64,000 bases of DNA from Tethya wilhelma (lineage: Eukaryota; Porifera; Demospongiae; Tethyida; Tethyidae). The notes under the pieces were generated by a model that saw only the letters and a list, made by a program, of their open reading frames with translations, was not told the origin of the DNA and ran no database searches. Below are positions 11,798-23,477 of the stretch, piece after piece. The first letter of the stretch is position 1. The number at the start of each line of letters is the position of its first letter. Both the position numbers and the translations under genes were made by a program. Where the stretch lies: assembly GCA_964030475.1 (NCBI GenBank), contig CAXIPT010000001.1, positions 27,095,015 to 27,159,014 of the forward strand. Direction: 5' to 3'.

Positions 11798-11934
11798 AAG
11801 GTACACTACTGCCAAATCGACTATTTACTAATTACTGGCAAAGTATCCATGGATACCTAAGGTACACCTACAGCACCGGGATGATCCCCAGTACAACAGT
11901 GATAAGTATTATACACCTGGCAAAGTATTCATAA
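9595..11934 (+). CDS. KDZ-type (Kyakuja-Dileera-Zisupton) DDE transposase, about eleven exons, C-terminally short
   Basis: Exons: 9595-9996, 10089-10197, 10261-10478, 10536-10585, 10632-10713, 10772-10942, 11023-11162, 11222-11328, about 11383-11467, 11526-11703, 11801-11934. Introns are short with GT..AG ends and mostly agreeing phases; the 11328/11383 junction does not join in frame. Order of motifs: Trp and Cys-rich CxC module (CQQCGPHVFYCLQCG, HPEVWK), FCHCEPDVV, YWPATPSRPSIAF, CPACP, IAIDANFGLCRK (first Asp), DETAVMGAACRHEHP, LMYDIACSLEKHL (second Asp), VPVFHAYGHESACQ, GFGMSDGEVCERLWSYL (Glu), MTKEMHPSHRVN. These are the KDZ family blocks. The protein would cut and join transposon ends in the nucleus. 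The last exon stops early (11932-11934), well short of usual KDZ length, so it is truncated or has further exons. An upstream ATG at 9520 runs out of frame. It is tail-to-tail with the gene at 12002-13814. Confidence 0.85.
11757..11793. repeat. (TG)n microsatellite in a KDZ intron
   Basis: A run of about 17 TG units just ahead of the last recognised exon. Confidence 0.9.
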
Positions 11935-12001
11935 ATCATAAAGTTTAAAGTAAATAAACATTGATAGCATGCAGAATATCACTTAACCAATACAGATTAC
12001 A

Positions 12002-13814
12002 TTATATTCTATTTTTAGAGTCACACAAGTACAATAGATAAAATAAAAAATGACCCCTATTCATATGTTGTGTAATTCTCGAATAACGTGACATCCAAGA
12101 AAAAACTTGTTCACATACCTCTGTGTCAACCTGCAAGCAATAAACAAAATTTAAATAAATTTTGTTAAATCTGAACCTGTTACCGTAAACTATTATAGTG
12201 TAAAAGTTTATAATTGTTATAATTATATATCAGTACGTATTTGCAATAAGCATTGACTAGCATAGATGAATTGTATGTAAATAATGGATATTATTTACAC
12301 GTTATTTGTGTCATGCATGATAACTCACTTTTTCGAGTTCTTTAAACTTGTGCGGGTTACAGTTTTCTTTACACCAAGGATCAACGTGACCTCTGAAATG
12401 CATTTTATCCACAACCATTTTTATGCTTGACATGCGAATTGCTGTGTCTGTCTCTTTGGCACGAATCGGGTTGCAGGAATACTTTTAGAGATGACAGGCA
12501 TCATCATAGCATATAAAACCTATGAAAAAGAATTGCAAATTATGACGTTTTAGCCTCTGAAAACATACAGAAACAATTAAACATGATATTTATTTAAGGC
12601 ACTCGGATTATTTTGAGTAGATTTATATATACCTAAACTTGAAAATTTTTTGGATGGCAATGTATGGGTCTCATACGCAATTGTATTGTGACAAACTATA
12701 TAATATACTTGCATACGTAAGTCAGATGTCGAGTCTTCGTTTTCTTGTAAATAACTGTGCATGAATGCATACACTTGCGTCATGGATTCACTGCCGAAGA
12801 GTTCTGCCACAATAGTTATAATGCCACATGGCCATGCAGCGAGCAATATACCTATTTAAAATTTCATTTTAGTAACATTTAAACAGAATTAAATTTTGAC
12901 TACTAGTGCACTCATACACTGCAGTATAAACATGTAAGTTTATTAGCAGTTTACCTGCAGTTTGATTATGTAGTCTAGTTTTGTCCTTTTCAGTATTACA
13001 TTGGATTGTTCCTTCATCTTTGGTTGAATCTAAAACACTGTTAAATGTATACACATTATTACATTTAACAATCACTTTCTATTTAGAACATTTTATGGAG
13101 TACCAACTTCATGATATTGCAGAAGCAATCGAACAACATAACTTGCCTTGAAGTTGGAATATCTATCCGTGGTCGCTTTGTTGGAGGTAGTTCATCAGCT
13201 GCAGTTCTGGCAGTACTCATTGTATAAATGATTTGACCCCCACTTGAAAAGGACTCAACAATATCTCTTTGCATACTCTCCTCATATTCATCAATCACTG
13301 ATTGATCAAGAGTTATGGCTGGTTCCCAAGTTGGCTTACTGACAGATTCATCTACTCTCACGACCTGTACACATGCAGAAATACTTACGTCAGTCCTGTG
13401 CACACATTGCTAATTATATCAAATGCATGGAAAATTAGTAATGCTAGGACACACTCATGCAGCTCAATTTTTTTTCTTTCAGATTTTTATGCACAATATA
13501 TAGAATCTGATATGAACATACTTGGTATGAAATGCCTTGTCTGGTAACCCTCTTTCCAATAATTAATAAATTGGGGAGTAGTGCTTGTTCAGTTGAGTTG
13601 CAGGATGGGGTCCCTTGACAATATATAGGTCTATGCAGCTCACAGTATTGTGATTTTAAAGCTGGTGTGTTAGGACATCCTGTCCGAACAACTCCTCGTA
13701 ATCCTTTATATTCAGTAAAGCCAGCATGGGTTGCACTGCATACATCTCGGCGGTTTTTCAAATTGCCGTCTATCACAATTACTTTTCCACAGCCCTTAGT
13801 AGAGCAGCAATGAT
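12002..13814 (-). CDS. Second KDZ-element protein, RNase H/DDE-like with Cys cluster, multi-exon
   Basis: Exons in transcription order: 13814-13522, 13364 to about 13145, about 13029-12955, 12851-12717, 12520-12329, 12130-12002, with GT..AG borders. The first carries CCSTKGCGKVIVIDGN (Cys cluster, candidate first Asp) and a C/H-rich stretch GCPNTP, YCELHRPIYC. Then a polar segment, CNTEKDK and HNQTAG, then LLAAWPCGIITIVAELFGSE. Next, ICYDDACHL (candidate second Asp), VDKMHFRGHVDPWC and NPHKF, then VDTEVCEQVFSWMSRY (candidate Glu), QHMNRGHFLFYLL and the stop at 12002. The layout D, YD-AC-L, TEVCEQ-W parallels IDANFG, YDIACSL, GEVCERLW in the facing KDZ transposase. Known KDZ elements carry accessory Cys-cluster proteins of this look. 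One in-frame TAA follows ACHL, so this copy is damaged. 5' exons above 13814 were not found. Confidence 0.75.
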
Positions 13815-13864
13815 CTGAGATAGTGAATGTGCATGTGTATAGGGATAAAATTATATGTATCAAA

Positions 13865-14350
13865 CATATAGCTCCAAATTGTTGTGGTACAAAAATTTTG
13901 AGAAAGCCTAGCTCTCTCTGCTAGCTGTTTAAGGTATGTCGACTAAATTTATCGCCTAAGAAAAAAGACTTCAAAAAATTTCATATTAATGAAAATTTTC
14001 GTGAATTTTAAAGATGTAAGATGTGAATAATATCATTAAAAATATGTAATTGGCAAGATCCATTAACATTATGCTTATAAGCATACAGTACTGAAAGTTC
14101 AAACTGTGTAAGTGTATATAAGAAATGCTAGCCTTTTCTTGACAAATGCACATACACCAACATACTCTATATACTCTACATACTCTACATTATACAAGTA
14201 TAGTAAAAATTTCATAAAAAATAGCAGTGTAGGAATGGGCAGTGCTGCAAAAAGAAAGGAAACAAGACGGGGACTTTAAATTTCGGCACATGACTACTTC
14301 ATTTTCATTTTCAATTCCTCATGACATTGTATCCAGTCATATAAAATAAA
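13865..14350. other. No gene seen
   Basis: AT-rich flank of the KDZ element. Upstream exons or the element's terminal repeat may lie here; neither is recognised. Confidence 0.4.
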
Positions 14351-14351
14351 C

Positions 14352-14485
14352 AAGTACAAAAAACAATGGAAATGTAATGAGACACAGGAATGGCTAAATC
14401 GTAAAAAGAGCGCAAACAAGATGGAATGGCTGTTGAGTGTGTGCAGAATTCTTCCTGTATGGGCTGCATTTAACAATCTCCTTAT
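14352..14485 (+). mobile_element. HF foldback, left arm, cut by the gap
   Basis: Starts AACAAGTACAAAAAACAATG and continues through GGAATGGCT to GCATTTAACAATCTCC, then N. Confidence 0.75.
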
Positions 14486-15370
14486 NNNNNNNNNNNNNNN
14501 NNNNNNNNNNNNNNNNNNNNNNNNNNNNNNNNNNNNNNNNNNNNNNNNNNNNNNNNNNNNNNNNNNNNNNNNNNNNNNNNNNNNNNNNNNNNNNNNNNNN
14601 NNNNNNNNNNNNNNNNNNNNNNNNNNNNNNNNNNNNNNNNNNNNNNNNNNNNNNNNNNNNNNNNNNNNNNNNNNNNNNNNNNNNNNNNNNNNNNNNNNNN
14701 NNNNNNNNNNNNNNNNNNNNNNNNNNNNNNNNNNNNNNNNNNNNNNNNNNNNNNNNNNNNNNNNNNNNNNNNNNNNNNNNNNNNNNNNNNNNNNNNNNNN
14801 NNNNNNNNNNNNNNNNNNNNNNNNNNNNNNNNNNNNNNNNNNNNNNNNNNNNNNNNNNNNNNNNNNNNNNNNNNNNNNNNNNNNNNNNNNNNNNNNNNNN
14901 NNNNNNNNNNNNNNNNNNNNNNNNNNNNNNNNNNNNNNNNNNNNNNNNNNNNNNNNNNNNNNNNNNNNNNNNNNNNNNNNNNNNNNNNNNNNNNNNNNNN
15001 NNNNNNNNNNNNNNNNNNNNNNNNNNNNNNNNNNNNNNNNNNNNNNNNNNNNNNNNNNNNNNNNNNNNNNNNNNNNNNNNNNNNNNNNNNNNNNNNNNNN
15101 NNNNNNNNNNNNNNNNNNNNNNNNNNNNNNNNNNNNNNNNNNNNNNNNNNNNNNNNNNNNNNNNNNNNNNNNNNNNNNNNNNNNNNNNNNNNNNNNNNNN
15201 NNNNNNNNNNNNNNNNNNNNNNNNNNNNNNNNNNNNNNNNNNNNNNNNNNNNNNNNNNNNNNNNNNNNNNNNNNNNNNNNNNNNNNNNNNNNNNNNNNNN
15301 NNNNNNNNNNNNNNNNNNNNNNNNNNNNNNNNNNNNNNNNNNNNNNNNNNNNNNNNNNNNNNNNNNNNNN
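14486..15370. other. Assembly gap, 885 N
   Basis: Continuous N. The gap begins inside a foldback, a structure that commonly breaks assemblies. Confidence 0.99.
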
Positions 15371-16184
15371 TATACATTCTCCGTGGCCAGTTGGCCAGTT
15401 ATTGTTGTCTCAGCTAATTGTAGGTTCCGAGCATCCCAGAGAAAACAATACCGATAACATTATTGCTCTGTATATATACTATAACTGTATTGCTTTTGAT
15501 CCAATTGGCGCAAAAATTTAATGTTTAATACAACGACAATTTATTAAGTATGTTTTGTATTAAATCTGCATGGATTTATCATAAAATTTAATTGACTGCA
15601 TCAAGTTAAGATTATTGTAAAGCTCTTATTATTTGGTGTTTTCAATAGTCATGTGGGCGATGCCCTAGTTCAGTCCTTTTACGATAGCATTGTTCTGAAG
15701 CCCTCTTCTGCAGTACATGTACATGTGCACGAGTGAGTTGTTTTTGTATAAGGAAATTGTCATAATTATAATCTGAATTTTTTGTATTTTGATATTATGC
15801 CATTTATCCAAATCATATAATATACAAAAATAAACCTCTGCATATGAAAATTGCTAATTAAGCAAATTGAATGTTCTCTTAATTGTTACTGTAAATAGTG
15901 CCATTCTACTTTAGCAAGGTGATAGAACAAAGTTCTAAAGATGTACATACTGATTCCAAAATTCTAACACTAAGCACTATACATACATACAGTACATGCA
16001 TGTCTATAGTTAGTTTACTTGCATATCCGGTTAGAATTTGCAGGATATACATAGCAGGTGATTCCCTCAAAACGATAGCCTTCCCTCCCAGTCTGACCAG
16101 GTGTAGTCGTACCGATCTCACCACTATCTGTTGTGTAGAGATGGTCTCTACCATTGAAATATCTATAGAGTGGAATCATGCCAG
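15371..16184. other. No gene seen
   Basis: AT-rich DNA after the gap; small ORFs show no family signature. Confidence 0.5.
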
Positions 16185-16185
16185 N

Positions 16186-16312
16186 GTAGCTTAAGAAGCC
16201 TTTTAGTGCTAAGCGCTCAGTTTTTGCAGAGTTATTCGTGTGAATATTTGTATTGCGCTAATGGACCATCCGTGCCATTCCTGTGTACCCAGTACTACCG
16301 TACTGGGAATAC
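16186..16312 (+). mobile_element. HF element, hairpin-end fragment
   Basis: Begins right after a single N and runs AAGAAGCCTTTTAGTGCTAA to the hairpin CCCAGTACTACCGTACTGGG. Confidence 0.85.
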
Positions 16313-16433
16313 AATTACTCATAATGATAATAGTGCACATGTAAAATCTATAGTGAACATGTGGAGGTAGCATGTGATTACAATGGTACTATTATGATGA
16401 TATTATACTAGCATGATGTAGTACATCGAGGGG

Positions 16434-17712
16434 GCGAGCCTGAGCGCGTTACTTGTGGGAAGAGAACGTGCTGCAATTCTTGCTCATACGCAAAATGTCT
16501 AGGAAACACGTGCTGTTAAGAGAGGCCTTGAGGAGCTACTAAAGGGAGACCAGTCATGAAGCGTGCCGGTGGAGCTGAGTTATCCTCAGATGAAGAGGTC
16601 TTGTCTCAAGTCCTCAACCTGACCGCTGCTAATGCTTGCATCTGTGCTCTGGTGTGCTGCATTTGGAACAAATGAACTTGACAGGTGTGCTGTGTATGGA
16701 TCTTCAACTTGAGATGATTGACCAGCAGATGAGGGGTCAGCTGGCTGAACAGATGTTAGAATCCCATCCTCTGGCAATTGCAGCATTTTGATTCATACGA
16801 ACTTGGTTAGCTTGATAGTACTGGTTGTTTTCAAACAGCCAATTCAATGCTTGCTTAACAATTCAATGCTTGCTTGACAACATGCCTTCGGACACAGAAA
16901 TCTTGATTTATTTGCTCCTTCTCTTTCCTCACAACCAGTACATCAATCTCTGATGGTAGCCTGGTGGCAAATGACAGAATATTTTGTGGAAGGTTGACGA
17001 CATGTCCACTGTATCCATACTGGCCATGAGGTAGCCTGTAGATGGACATGATCGGCATCACAGCTGATATCAGCATCTCCTAAATTTTAACCTCTGTCAG
17101 TCCCTATAATTATACAAAAAGTATCAACAGCAAAGTACAAATAAATATTGTATACTATACCTGCAATTGTGGTGGTACTGGGCCGGGTCCACATTATTTG
17201 CAGGGGAGTAAAGTTTTGATTTTTTTTGTCTTGGTAGCACTTTTTACATTCTTGCTCATGCCCAGCTATAGACAGGCTAGGAAATTGCTCCAAACAAGTA
17301 GCACATCGGTTAAAGTGGGTAGCTGCCATCATTGAGTGGAAATTTCGTTTCTGAACAGCAGGTTGACCAAATAGAGGAGACGAATGATTGAGGTTTGATA
17401 TCGCATACGATCCTGCTCTCTCTGCCTCCTTTCCTCGTCCCGGACTCTTTGCTGATCAAGATGAGCATCTCTCTCGGGAGTGGTTTCTCTCTGCCTCCTT
17501 TCTCATAGATCTATGGTTGTAGCTCTCTAAGCAAGCTACAGTCAAGTCTCTGCCGGACCTGTATATATTGCGCAATTCCAAATTTCAATATTTTTGTGAC
17601 GTAATCTGGACTGCATATTACCGTTCGAATAATTTGAATATACGGAAAGTGTCCACTGTGTACAAGCAGAAATTTTACCAGATCATTTGGGGCTCGCTCA
17701 GGCTCGCCCCAA
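16434..17712. mobile_element. Segment bounded by GGGGCGAGCCTGAGCG inverted repeats
   Basis: GGGGGCGAGCCTGAGCGCG at 16434 and GCTCGCTCAGGCTCGCCCC ending 17712 form an imperfect inverted pair around the Helitron-like coding fragment. No target duplication is obvious. Confidence 0.4.
16590..17510 (-). pseudogene. Helitron protein N-terminal fragment (DUF6570-type region)
   Basis: From 17510 down: a charged Arg/Glu-rich helix (RETTPERDAHLDQQRVRDEE), then CATCLEQFPSLSIAGHEQEC and KKCYQDKK (17310-17200), an intron-like break near 17160, and EMLISAVMPIMSIYRLPHGQ, YGYSGHVVNLPQ, RLPSEIDVLVVRKE and DFCVRRHVVKQAL (17065-16870). WLFENNQYY and LQLPEDGILTSV follow in other frames. These are the DUF6570 blocks found ahead of the Rep/helicase part of animal Helitrons. 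A roughly 19-bp tandem duplication near 16855, stops and frameshifts disable it. The Rep and helicase domains are absent. Confidence 0.75.
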
Positions 17713-17904
17713 CCAGTAAGTTGCCTCTTTGTATTTGAAGTACATGAAGCTACCATCTTCAGAACTGTATGTTTTCTCCCTCTCTTTAGCTTTTTTGTAG
17801 CTTATTAGCTCTCCTGGGTATTGACATACCTACACATCTTTAGAAAACTTTCTGATCGTAATCACCCCTCTTCCCTTATTGAATACTTCTTCAATCTGTT
17901 TGGA
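17713..17904. other. No gene seen
   Basis: Short spacer; nothing recognised. Confidence 0.4.
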
Positions 17905-18270
17905 TATATATGAATAAATTTAGTAGCCATTCCTTCTTGTTTGCTCGCTTTTTTACGCTTTGGCCATTCCTGTGTTTCATTACATTTCCAATGTTTTTTT
18001 TTTTACCTGGAACATTTCTTGTTTCTATGGCTATAGTAACTATAGTAACAAAGTTACGGCCTTTTTGCCTAATTTTTCAGTTAATTAGAAATAACTTTCC
18101 TTAACCTACCTGGGCTGCATTTAACAATCTCCTTATTGAGTCTCTCATTTTGCCCACAGAAAGAATTCCTTACACACTCTAACAGCCATTCCATCTTCTT
18201 TGCGTTCTTTTTACGATTTAGCCATTGCTGTGTCTCATTACATTTCCAATGTTTTTTTTTTCTTGTTTGT
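17905..18270. mobile_element. HF foldback pieces broken by a CTCAGGT-family fragment
   Basis: 17928-18003 is a right arm ending in a T-run. 18006-18106 (TGGAACATTTCTTGTTTCTA to CCTTAACCTACCT) is the 3' end of the element also seen at 38625-39354. 18107-18268 is centre plus right arm of a foldback. The stretch CTTTCCTTAACCTACC at 18092 is the unoccupied version of the piggyBac-like insertion site at 38716. Confidence 0.7.
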
Positions 18271-19347
18271 TCTCATTTTTCCATATGTGACAGAATTTTG
18301 GAAAACGGACCACTTCGAGCAATCCGCAAATTTTGAGATAGCGATTGCATTGTAATCTACGTCATTGCAGCTAGCTATTTTCCAAATTTGAAGTGGCTAG
18401 GCGCTATAGTTTTGGAGATATGAGCTCAAATATAACGACCGTTCATTCCAATTTTACTCGCTAAAATTGTAATTGAATATGTTGCTAAGTGCGAGTACAC
18501 GAAATCCGTATACTATCCATGTTACAACGAATTTATGTTTGTGGTACAATTTTCATGTAGTATCAGAATATGCATGAAGTTAGTTGAAGCGCTAGTTAAA
18601 ACATATCAAGAAATCTCTATGTCAAGTGTAGTTTTACGACCAAAAGTTGTAACAAAACATGGAAATGTGGTAAAAAATTAATATTAATAATGTAGTTTGC
18701 ATACTTAATCAGTTCACAAAATTTCCTAAATTTCAATACATTTGATGTTAACTGGATACTACTTTTCTTGTTTGTCTTAGTTTGCAGACACACACAGCAA
18801 CAAGTTTAACTCCCACCATCAGCACTAGTCTGATCACCATATTTCCAACTCATACTTTGTTTCAGCGTCAGTGCGATACTCCAAAATTTCACTTTGAACA
18901 GCCTCTTAGACATACTGCTATCGCCATAGCCATCATATTCATGGAGTGATCTTATGACAGCTCTTACAATCTTGGTTTGGATCAGAGTGAGATTTTCCAG
19001 CACTGCTGATTAGAGATTTTGGCTCAGAATTCATAGACGGCCGTGACACTCATGCTGGTTTACTGTACAAGAAGTGATAGTGGACAAAATGAACAGCTAA
19101 TAAGTTAGACCACTAAAATATGGCCTCTGAAAAATATAAACATGTAGTGAAGACTTCAGGCTACCGCTTAGTTGATCAGTCAAGCACTATGGTATGAAAT
19201 CGGCATAAGCTGAACCTCAAACACTGGCCTCAGTACCCAGTGGCAACGCTGGTGTCAAATCACAACTCTATCCAGCTTTTGCAGTTAAAAAATCTTACTT
19301 ACCATTGTTAAAAGTAAGCTTTATTGATTGATACAAACTTCAGGGCG

Positions 19348-19350
<3 letters not shown>
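18271..19350. other. No gene seen
   Basis: Mostly AT-rich. 18297-18350 (GAAAACGGACC, GCAAATTTTGAGATAGCG) resembles the left end of the 21865 repeat. A 65-codon ORF on the minus strand at 18806-19003 has no recognised motif. Confidence 0.4.

Positions 19351-19381
<31 letters not shown>
19351..19381. repeat. (TTA)n microsatellite
   Basis: About ten TTA units. Confidence 0.9.
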
Positions 19382-19527
19382 TGCTTTACAACCACAAAAT
19401 AAACAAAAAACAAACTGAGATGTGCAGTAGGTGACAAGCAGTATCTTTGTAGTACATAAGGTGTGGTTGAAGGACTGACACTAATAAAAAGTGCTATAAG
19501 CTTAACATTGAATATTATTACTTAAGT

Positions 19528-19796
19528 GTACGGCGTACATGACTGTTTCTTCTTAAATCTAGTTCTTGGAGCAACTGGGCTTGATTTTACTGGGGTCCAC
19601 ATTACATTTCTGTTTGTTGATCCAGTACGAATGTAGAGACCTGGGATGTCCTGACGTACTTGATACTGTACTTCCCTGGCTCTGCTTACGTCAAGCTCAC
19701 TGCCACTATCTTCACTGCCATTTCCACTAGGTTGCTTCGTTGCTTGGTAGATTTAGCAGACCTAAGTTTAACAGCAACCCCCCGCTTTCTTGGCAT
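19528..19796 (-). pseudogene. Unrecognised coding-like fragment
   Basis: From an ATG near 19796 the minus strand reads a basic start (MPRKRGVAVKLRSAK). After one frame change it reads NGSEDSGSELDVSRAREVQY, QDIPGLYIRTGSTNRN, WTPVKSSPVAPRTRF and a stop. The acidic-to-basic composition looks like a nuclear protein or transposase N-terminus. No family identified. Confidence 0.3.
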
Positions 19797-20307
19797 CATC
19801 TTGCTGCTCATTCATCGCTCTATTAAACGCCACCCATACCTAATGAATTTCGTTAGCCATAGAGAAGATACTTCCTGTTTTGTAGACCCGCCTCCAAATC
19901 CAAATACAGGATTTTGTACTATGCAGAACTGATGTGGTCAAATATTTTGCAGTTTTGCATGTTGCATAACTCTGAATTTACACTAGCAAATTATTTGTAA
20001 TTAGATAGATTGTTTTGTTTATTGCACCTATGTGTTAGATCTGAATCTGAGGCAAGTTANTAAACGAAACCGTCAAATCATTGAGGTCGAGCAATCGATT
20101 ATCAAACATTAATTGTTAGCGTTTTCACTGGTTTGAGGCACTTAGATGTGTAAGCAAGCAAGTTTGAGTGCATAATCATTGAAAGAAATTTATTGTAAAC
20201 TTTTGTGTGTAATTTGATATTGCTGTATTTAATATTCTGACAGTTGTTTAATTGTTTAACAAGATCGCACCCTACAAGGCTATTAGAAAAATCTGTATGG
20301 ATGCTAT

Positions 20308-20402
20308 TCCCAGTTCGGTAGTACTGGGTACACAGGAATGGCACGGATGGCCCATTAGCGCAATACAAATATTCACGCAAATAACTCTGCAAAAACTGCT
20401 TT
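20308..20402 (-). mobile_element. HF element, hairpin-end fragment
   Basis: TCCCAGTTCGGTAGTACTGGG followed by the usual ACACAGGAATGGCACGGATG block, stopping after CAAAAACTG. Confidence 0.85.
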
Positions 20403-20572
20403 GTTTGAGATACTGCTACCTGCAATCAGCTCCTCTCTTGGAATATTAATAGAAAGAGAACTGAACTTTCTGATCTCCAGATTGGGTAGCTCTACCACAA
20501 GTTTCTAGGTTGTTTTGAGCTGCCGTCCGTGATGTGATTTTCTATTGATTATTTCGGACACACCCTTTAATC

Positions 20573-21547
20573 GTGCCAGAAAGCGTTACAGAAAGGGGGT
20601 GGGGCTGGATATTTGCACAACCTGGAGTAGATTTGAACGAGCAGTCTAATGGTAATAGTCTCGAAGCAGCAACGCCCACAGGTAAGTCAGAATAGCGTCC
20701 GATAATTGATGGTGTCCAAGCATTGATCGCTTACTCTATATACCTAAACATAATTATGCTACTTTTGCATCATAAAATCTACAGAGACTGGGCAGACTGG
20801 TAATCCAAATACAGAATTTTAAAATTTGATGAGGTCAAGGTACAGTGTGGGGTGAGTGTTTTTTATTAAAGCACACCACAATACCTTTTGTGTAGGTTTG
20901 TTGGCATACATCAACAAATCGAATAGCTGGTTTAGCTATGTCTCACGGTGAGCTGGCTACTCTATCCATTATCTATCACATGATGAAAAATTAAAGAAGA
21001 CCAACTATATCCTTCAATTTCTTTGGCAAGATTTGTCCTCAAAATTTGATGTTATTGGTCCATTCTTCACAAGTGAGTCTGGACTTGATGCTCAATTTAC
21101 TGCATCCTCCCTGTCTGAAGTTTTGCGATCACTTGAGAGTGTAGGCTTTCATGTCGTTAGGTTGGTGTGTGATGGTGAAAGCTCCAACCTTTGATTGTTA
21201 AAGAAGTTGTGTGGAGTTAAGGGAAAATTTAATCACGACCTATCATCTGCAAATCATTCTGAAGTTCACTGTTCATTCAAAAATCCCTTTCTTAATGTAA
21301 CTATATGGTCCAAGCCATCAGGTTTTCAATTTTTTATATGTGTGTGCGATTAGGTGATGTTTATGTATATGTATTATTACAGCTGAAGAATATGATATCA
21401 GCGCTGTTCAGTTTTGGGACCACTGCTGAAAAAACCAAGCCGTTTTGTAATTAAGGAACAATGATTGGATGGAGTACTATTGCCAAGTTATGGGAAAGAA
21501 AAGAGAAGCGTGCACAAAAGGGACTTATTAGTAAAGTACCAAAGTAA
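20573..21547 (+). pseudogene. P-element-type (THAP9-like) transposase fragment
   Basis: A first exon (20573-20681, ATG mutated to GTG) reads PESVTERGWGW, IFAQPGVDLNEQSNGN, EAATPTG and ends at GTAAGT; the same exon occurs at 56536-56644. After a gap the core begins near 20965: TNYILQFLWQDLSSKFDVIG, LDAQFTASSLSEVLRSLESV, LVCDGESSNL, NHSEVHCSFKNPF. A second exon from about 21382 reads LKNMISALFSFG, GWSTIAKLWERKEKRAQKG and ISKVPKV. DVIGP, CDGESSNL and the GW-I-LWE block are hallmarks of P-type transposases. A stop follows ESSNL and another lies after KPFCN. The coding part ends where a piggyBac-like MITE begins. Confidence 0.8.
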
Positions 21548-21862
21548 CTCTTTAGGGCCGACAGTGCCAAAAGTCGCACGCGCGTATTCTACGATTGTGT
21601 AATTTGTGATTTTCCGCATTTATTATTTTATAGCCATAGCATTTGAGCTATGGGCTTTAGACTTGCTATGCAGTTAGACAATATAGTGCTCTGCTAAAAT
21701 ACCAAGTTATAGTCAGCTCTGATCAGTCAGCGGAGAGATATAGGCTTCAGAGTTCAAAGGTCGCGATCGCGGTGAAGATCGAGACCGTTGGTTTAGACTC
21801 ACATTTTTTTTCTTAGGAGAAAGGTGCAGGGTTTGCTATTTATACTACTCTATATCATATAT
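21548..21862. mobile_element. piggyBac-like MITE, copy 2, 3' truncated
   Basis: Starts CTCTTTAGGGCCGACAGTGC after TAA and matches 38720-38995 closely. Its right terminus is missing where the GGCTC repeat begins. Confidence 0.7.
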
Positions 21863-21864
21863 GA

Positions 21865-22754
21865 GGCTCAAAGCGAAAACCGGACGTTTGGGAATTTCCG
21901 CGAATTTTGAGTTAGCTATTCCATGTGTATCTAGGCCTTTTTAGGAAGCGCATATCAAAATTTGGTGCGCATAGCTATTGTAGTTTTCCAGATATAGCTC
22001 TTGCAAGCAGCTCTGCCTCCACTCGTGGCTTCCTGGTAAAACAGTTGTAAACCTGTTGCTATGTAAACTATGGGCGGTCCGTATACTCTCCGTATCTTAA
22101 TTAGATCATGTACAGTACATGCTGAATATTACCACAGCCAGCCACGTGGGGACTAAAATTATTTAGTGAGAAGCGAGTAGCTAGGAAAGAAGACTCAGGA
22201 GACGGCTACTGGACTCGAGGAGGTAGCAGAGAGATAGATTCTAGATATAGTAAGTTCCAAGAACTAAAATAAGCCTCACAATAACCTGTATGCGATCGCC
22301 ATACAGGGAGAGGCAATACTTACGAGTAGAAAGCTACTGTATGTAAGCGCTTGGATTAGACATGCACGTATAAAGCTTTAGCTCACCTTTCTGCCCGTGT
22401 GCTGTAGCAAAATTCAGAGATCATTCAGCTTATAGACAACTGAGAACATTGAATAAACAATTCATTTTTGTGGCAGCTGCCTAGCTCAATAATATTAACT
22501 ACGGTCTGTTGCACAGCATAGCAACAGTTCTCTGTGTTAGCAACTAAATAAAAATGAACAGGGCTAACAATACTGTCTATATCTCTGCAACAGAAGCAGC
22601 TCCACCCCTCAAATTTTGCGTGGAGCATGCTGAGATGTAGCGCAATGCGTCCGTGCAGTAAAAAGAAATTTTGCGCAAAAACGCGAAATAAACTAAAACC
22701 GCATTTTACTCTAAAAACAATAATTTCCCAAATGTCCGGTTTTTCCTTGGAGCC
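21865..22754. mobile_element. TIR element with GGCTC ends
   Basis: Left end GGCTCAAAGCGAAAACCGGA and right end (complement) GGCTCCAAGGAAAAACCGGA are inverted repeats of about 35 bp. No coding capacity seen and no clear target duplication. The right 180 bp recur at 7993-8182. Confidence 0.65.
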
Positions 22755-22933
22755 TTACATATGAATATTTTTGCTATATAACTTTTATCTTTAAGTATTG
22801 TTTTTAGACAATTATACTGTATAAAATAGCATGTATAACTATCTTAATAGTCTCTTTGCCATCATAATTGTGTATAACTTTGAATAAATTATAATTATTT
22901 AAAAATAAACAGTCATGTTATATTATTCAGAGT
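22755..22933. other. No gene seen
   Basis: AT-rich spacer. Confidence 0.4.
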
Positions 22934-23477
22934 ACAAGTAAAAAAAAAACACATTGGAAATGTAATGAGACACAGGAATGGCTAAATCATAAAAAGAAGA
23001 CAAACAAGATGGAATGGCTGTTGAGAGTGTGCAGAATTCTTCCTGTGTATGGGCTGCATTTAACAATCTCCTTATTGAGTCTCTCATTTTGCCCACAGGA
23101 AGAATTCCTTACACACTCTCAACAGCCATTCTATCTTGTTTGCATTCTTTTTACGATTTAGCCATTCCTGTGTCTCATTACATTTCAGATTTTTTTTTTT
23201 TACTTGTTTGTTCTCATTTTTCCATATTTCTACAAATTACATTTGAGTTGGTGTGCGTAGCTAGCTACTGAGCTAGTAGTCTGGCAAGCCAGACTCACTG
23301 AGCCAGCGGCGGGCTGCTGAGCTGGTACTTGAAGTCACAACTTGTTCAAGACGGTGTGTAGCCTGCTTGATACTGAAGTGAAACACACATCTCAGTCATT
23401 TGGAGGCAGGAGCTGTATCATAACATTTACTTGTCTTTCTATATGTTATGATAGTCAAAGTCCTGATTCATCTCTTA

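Noticed and set aside
12869..13075. Single 68-codon minus ORF as a separate gene
   Set aside because: Its middle is one exon (about 13029-12955) of the KDZ partner gene with matching splice phases; the rest is intron.
14394..15521. Long ORFs of 326-366 codons on both strands
   Set aside because: They are open only because they run through the 885-N gap.
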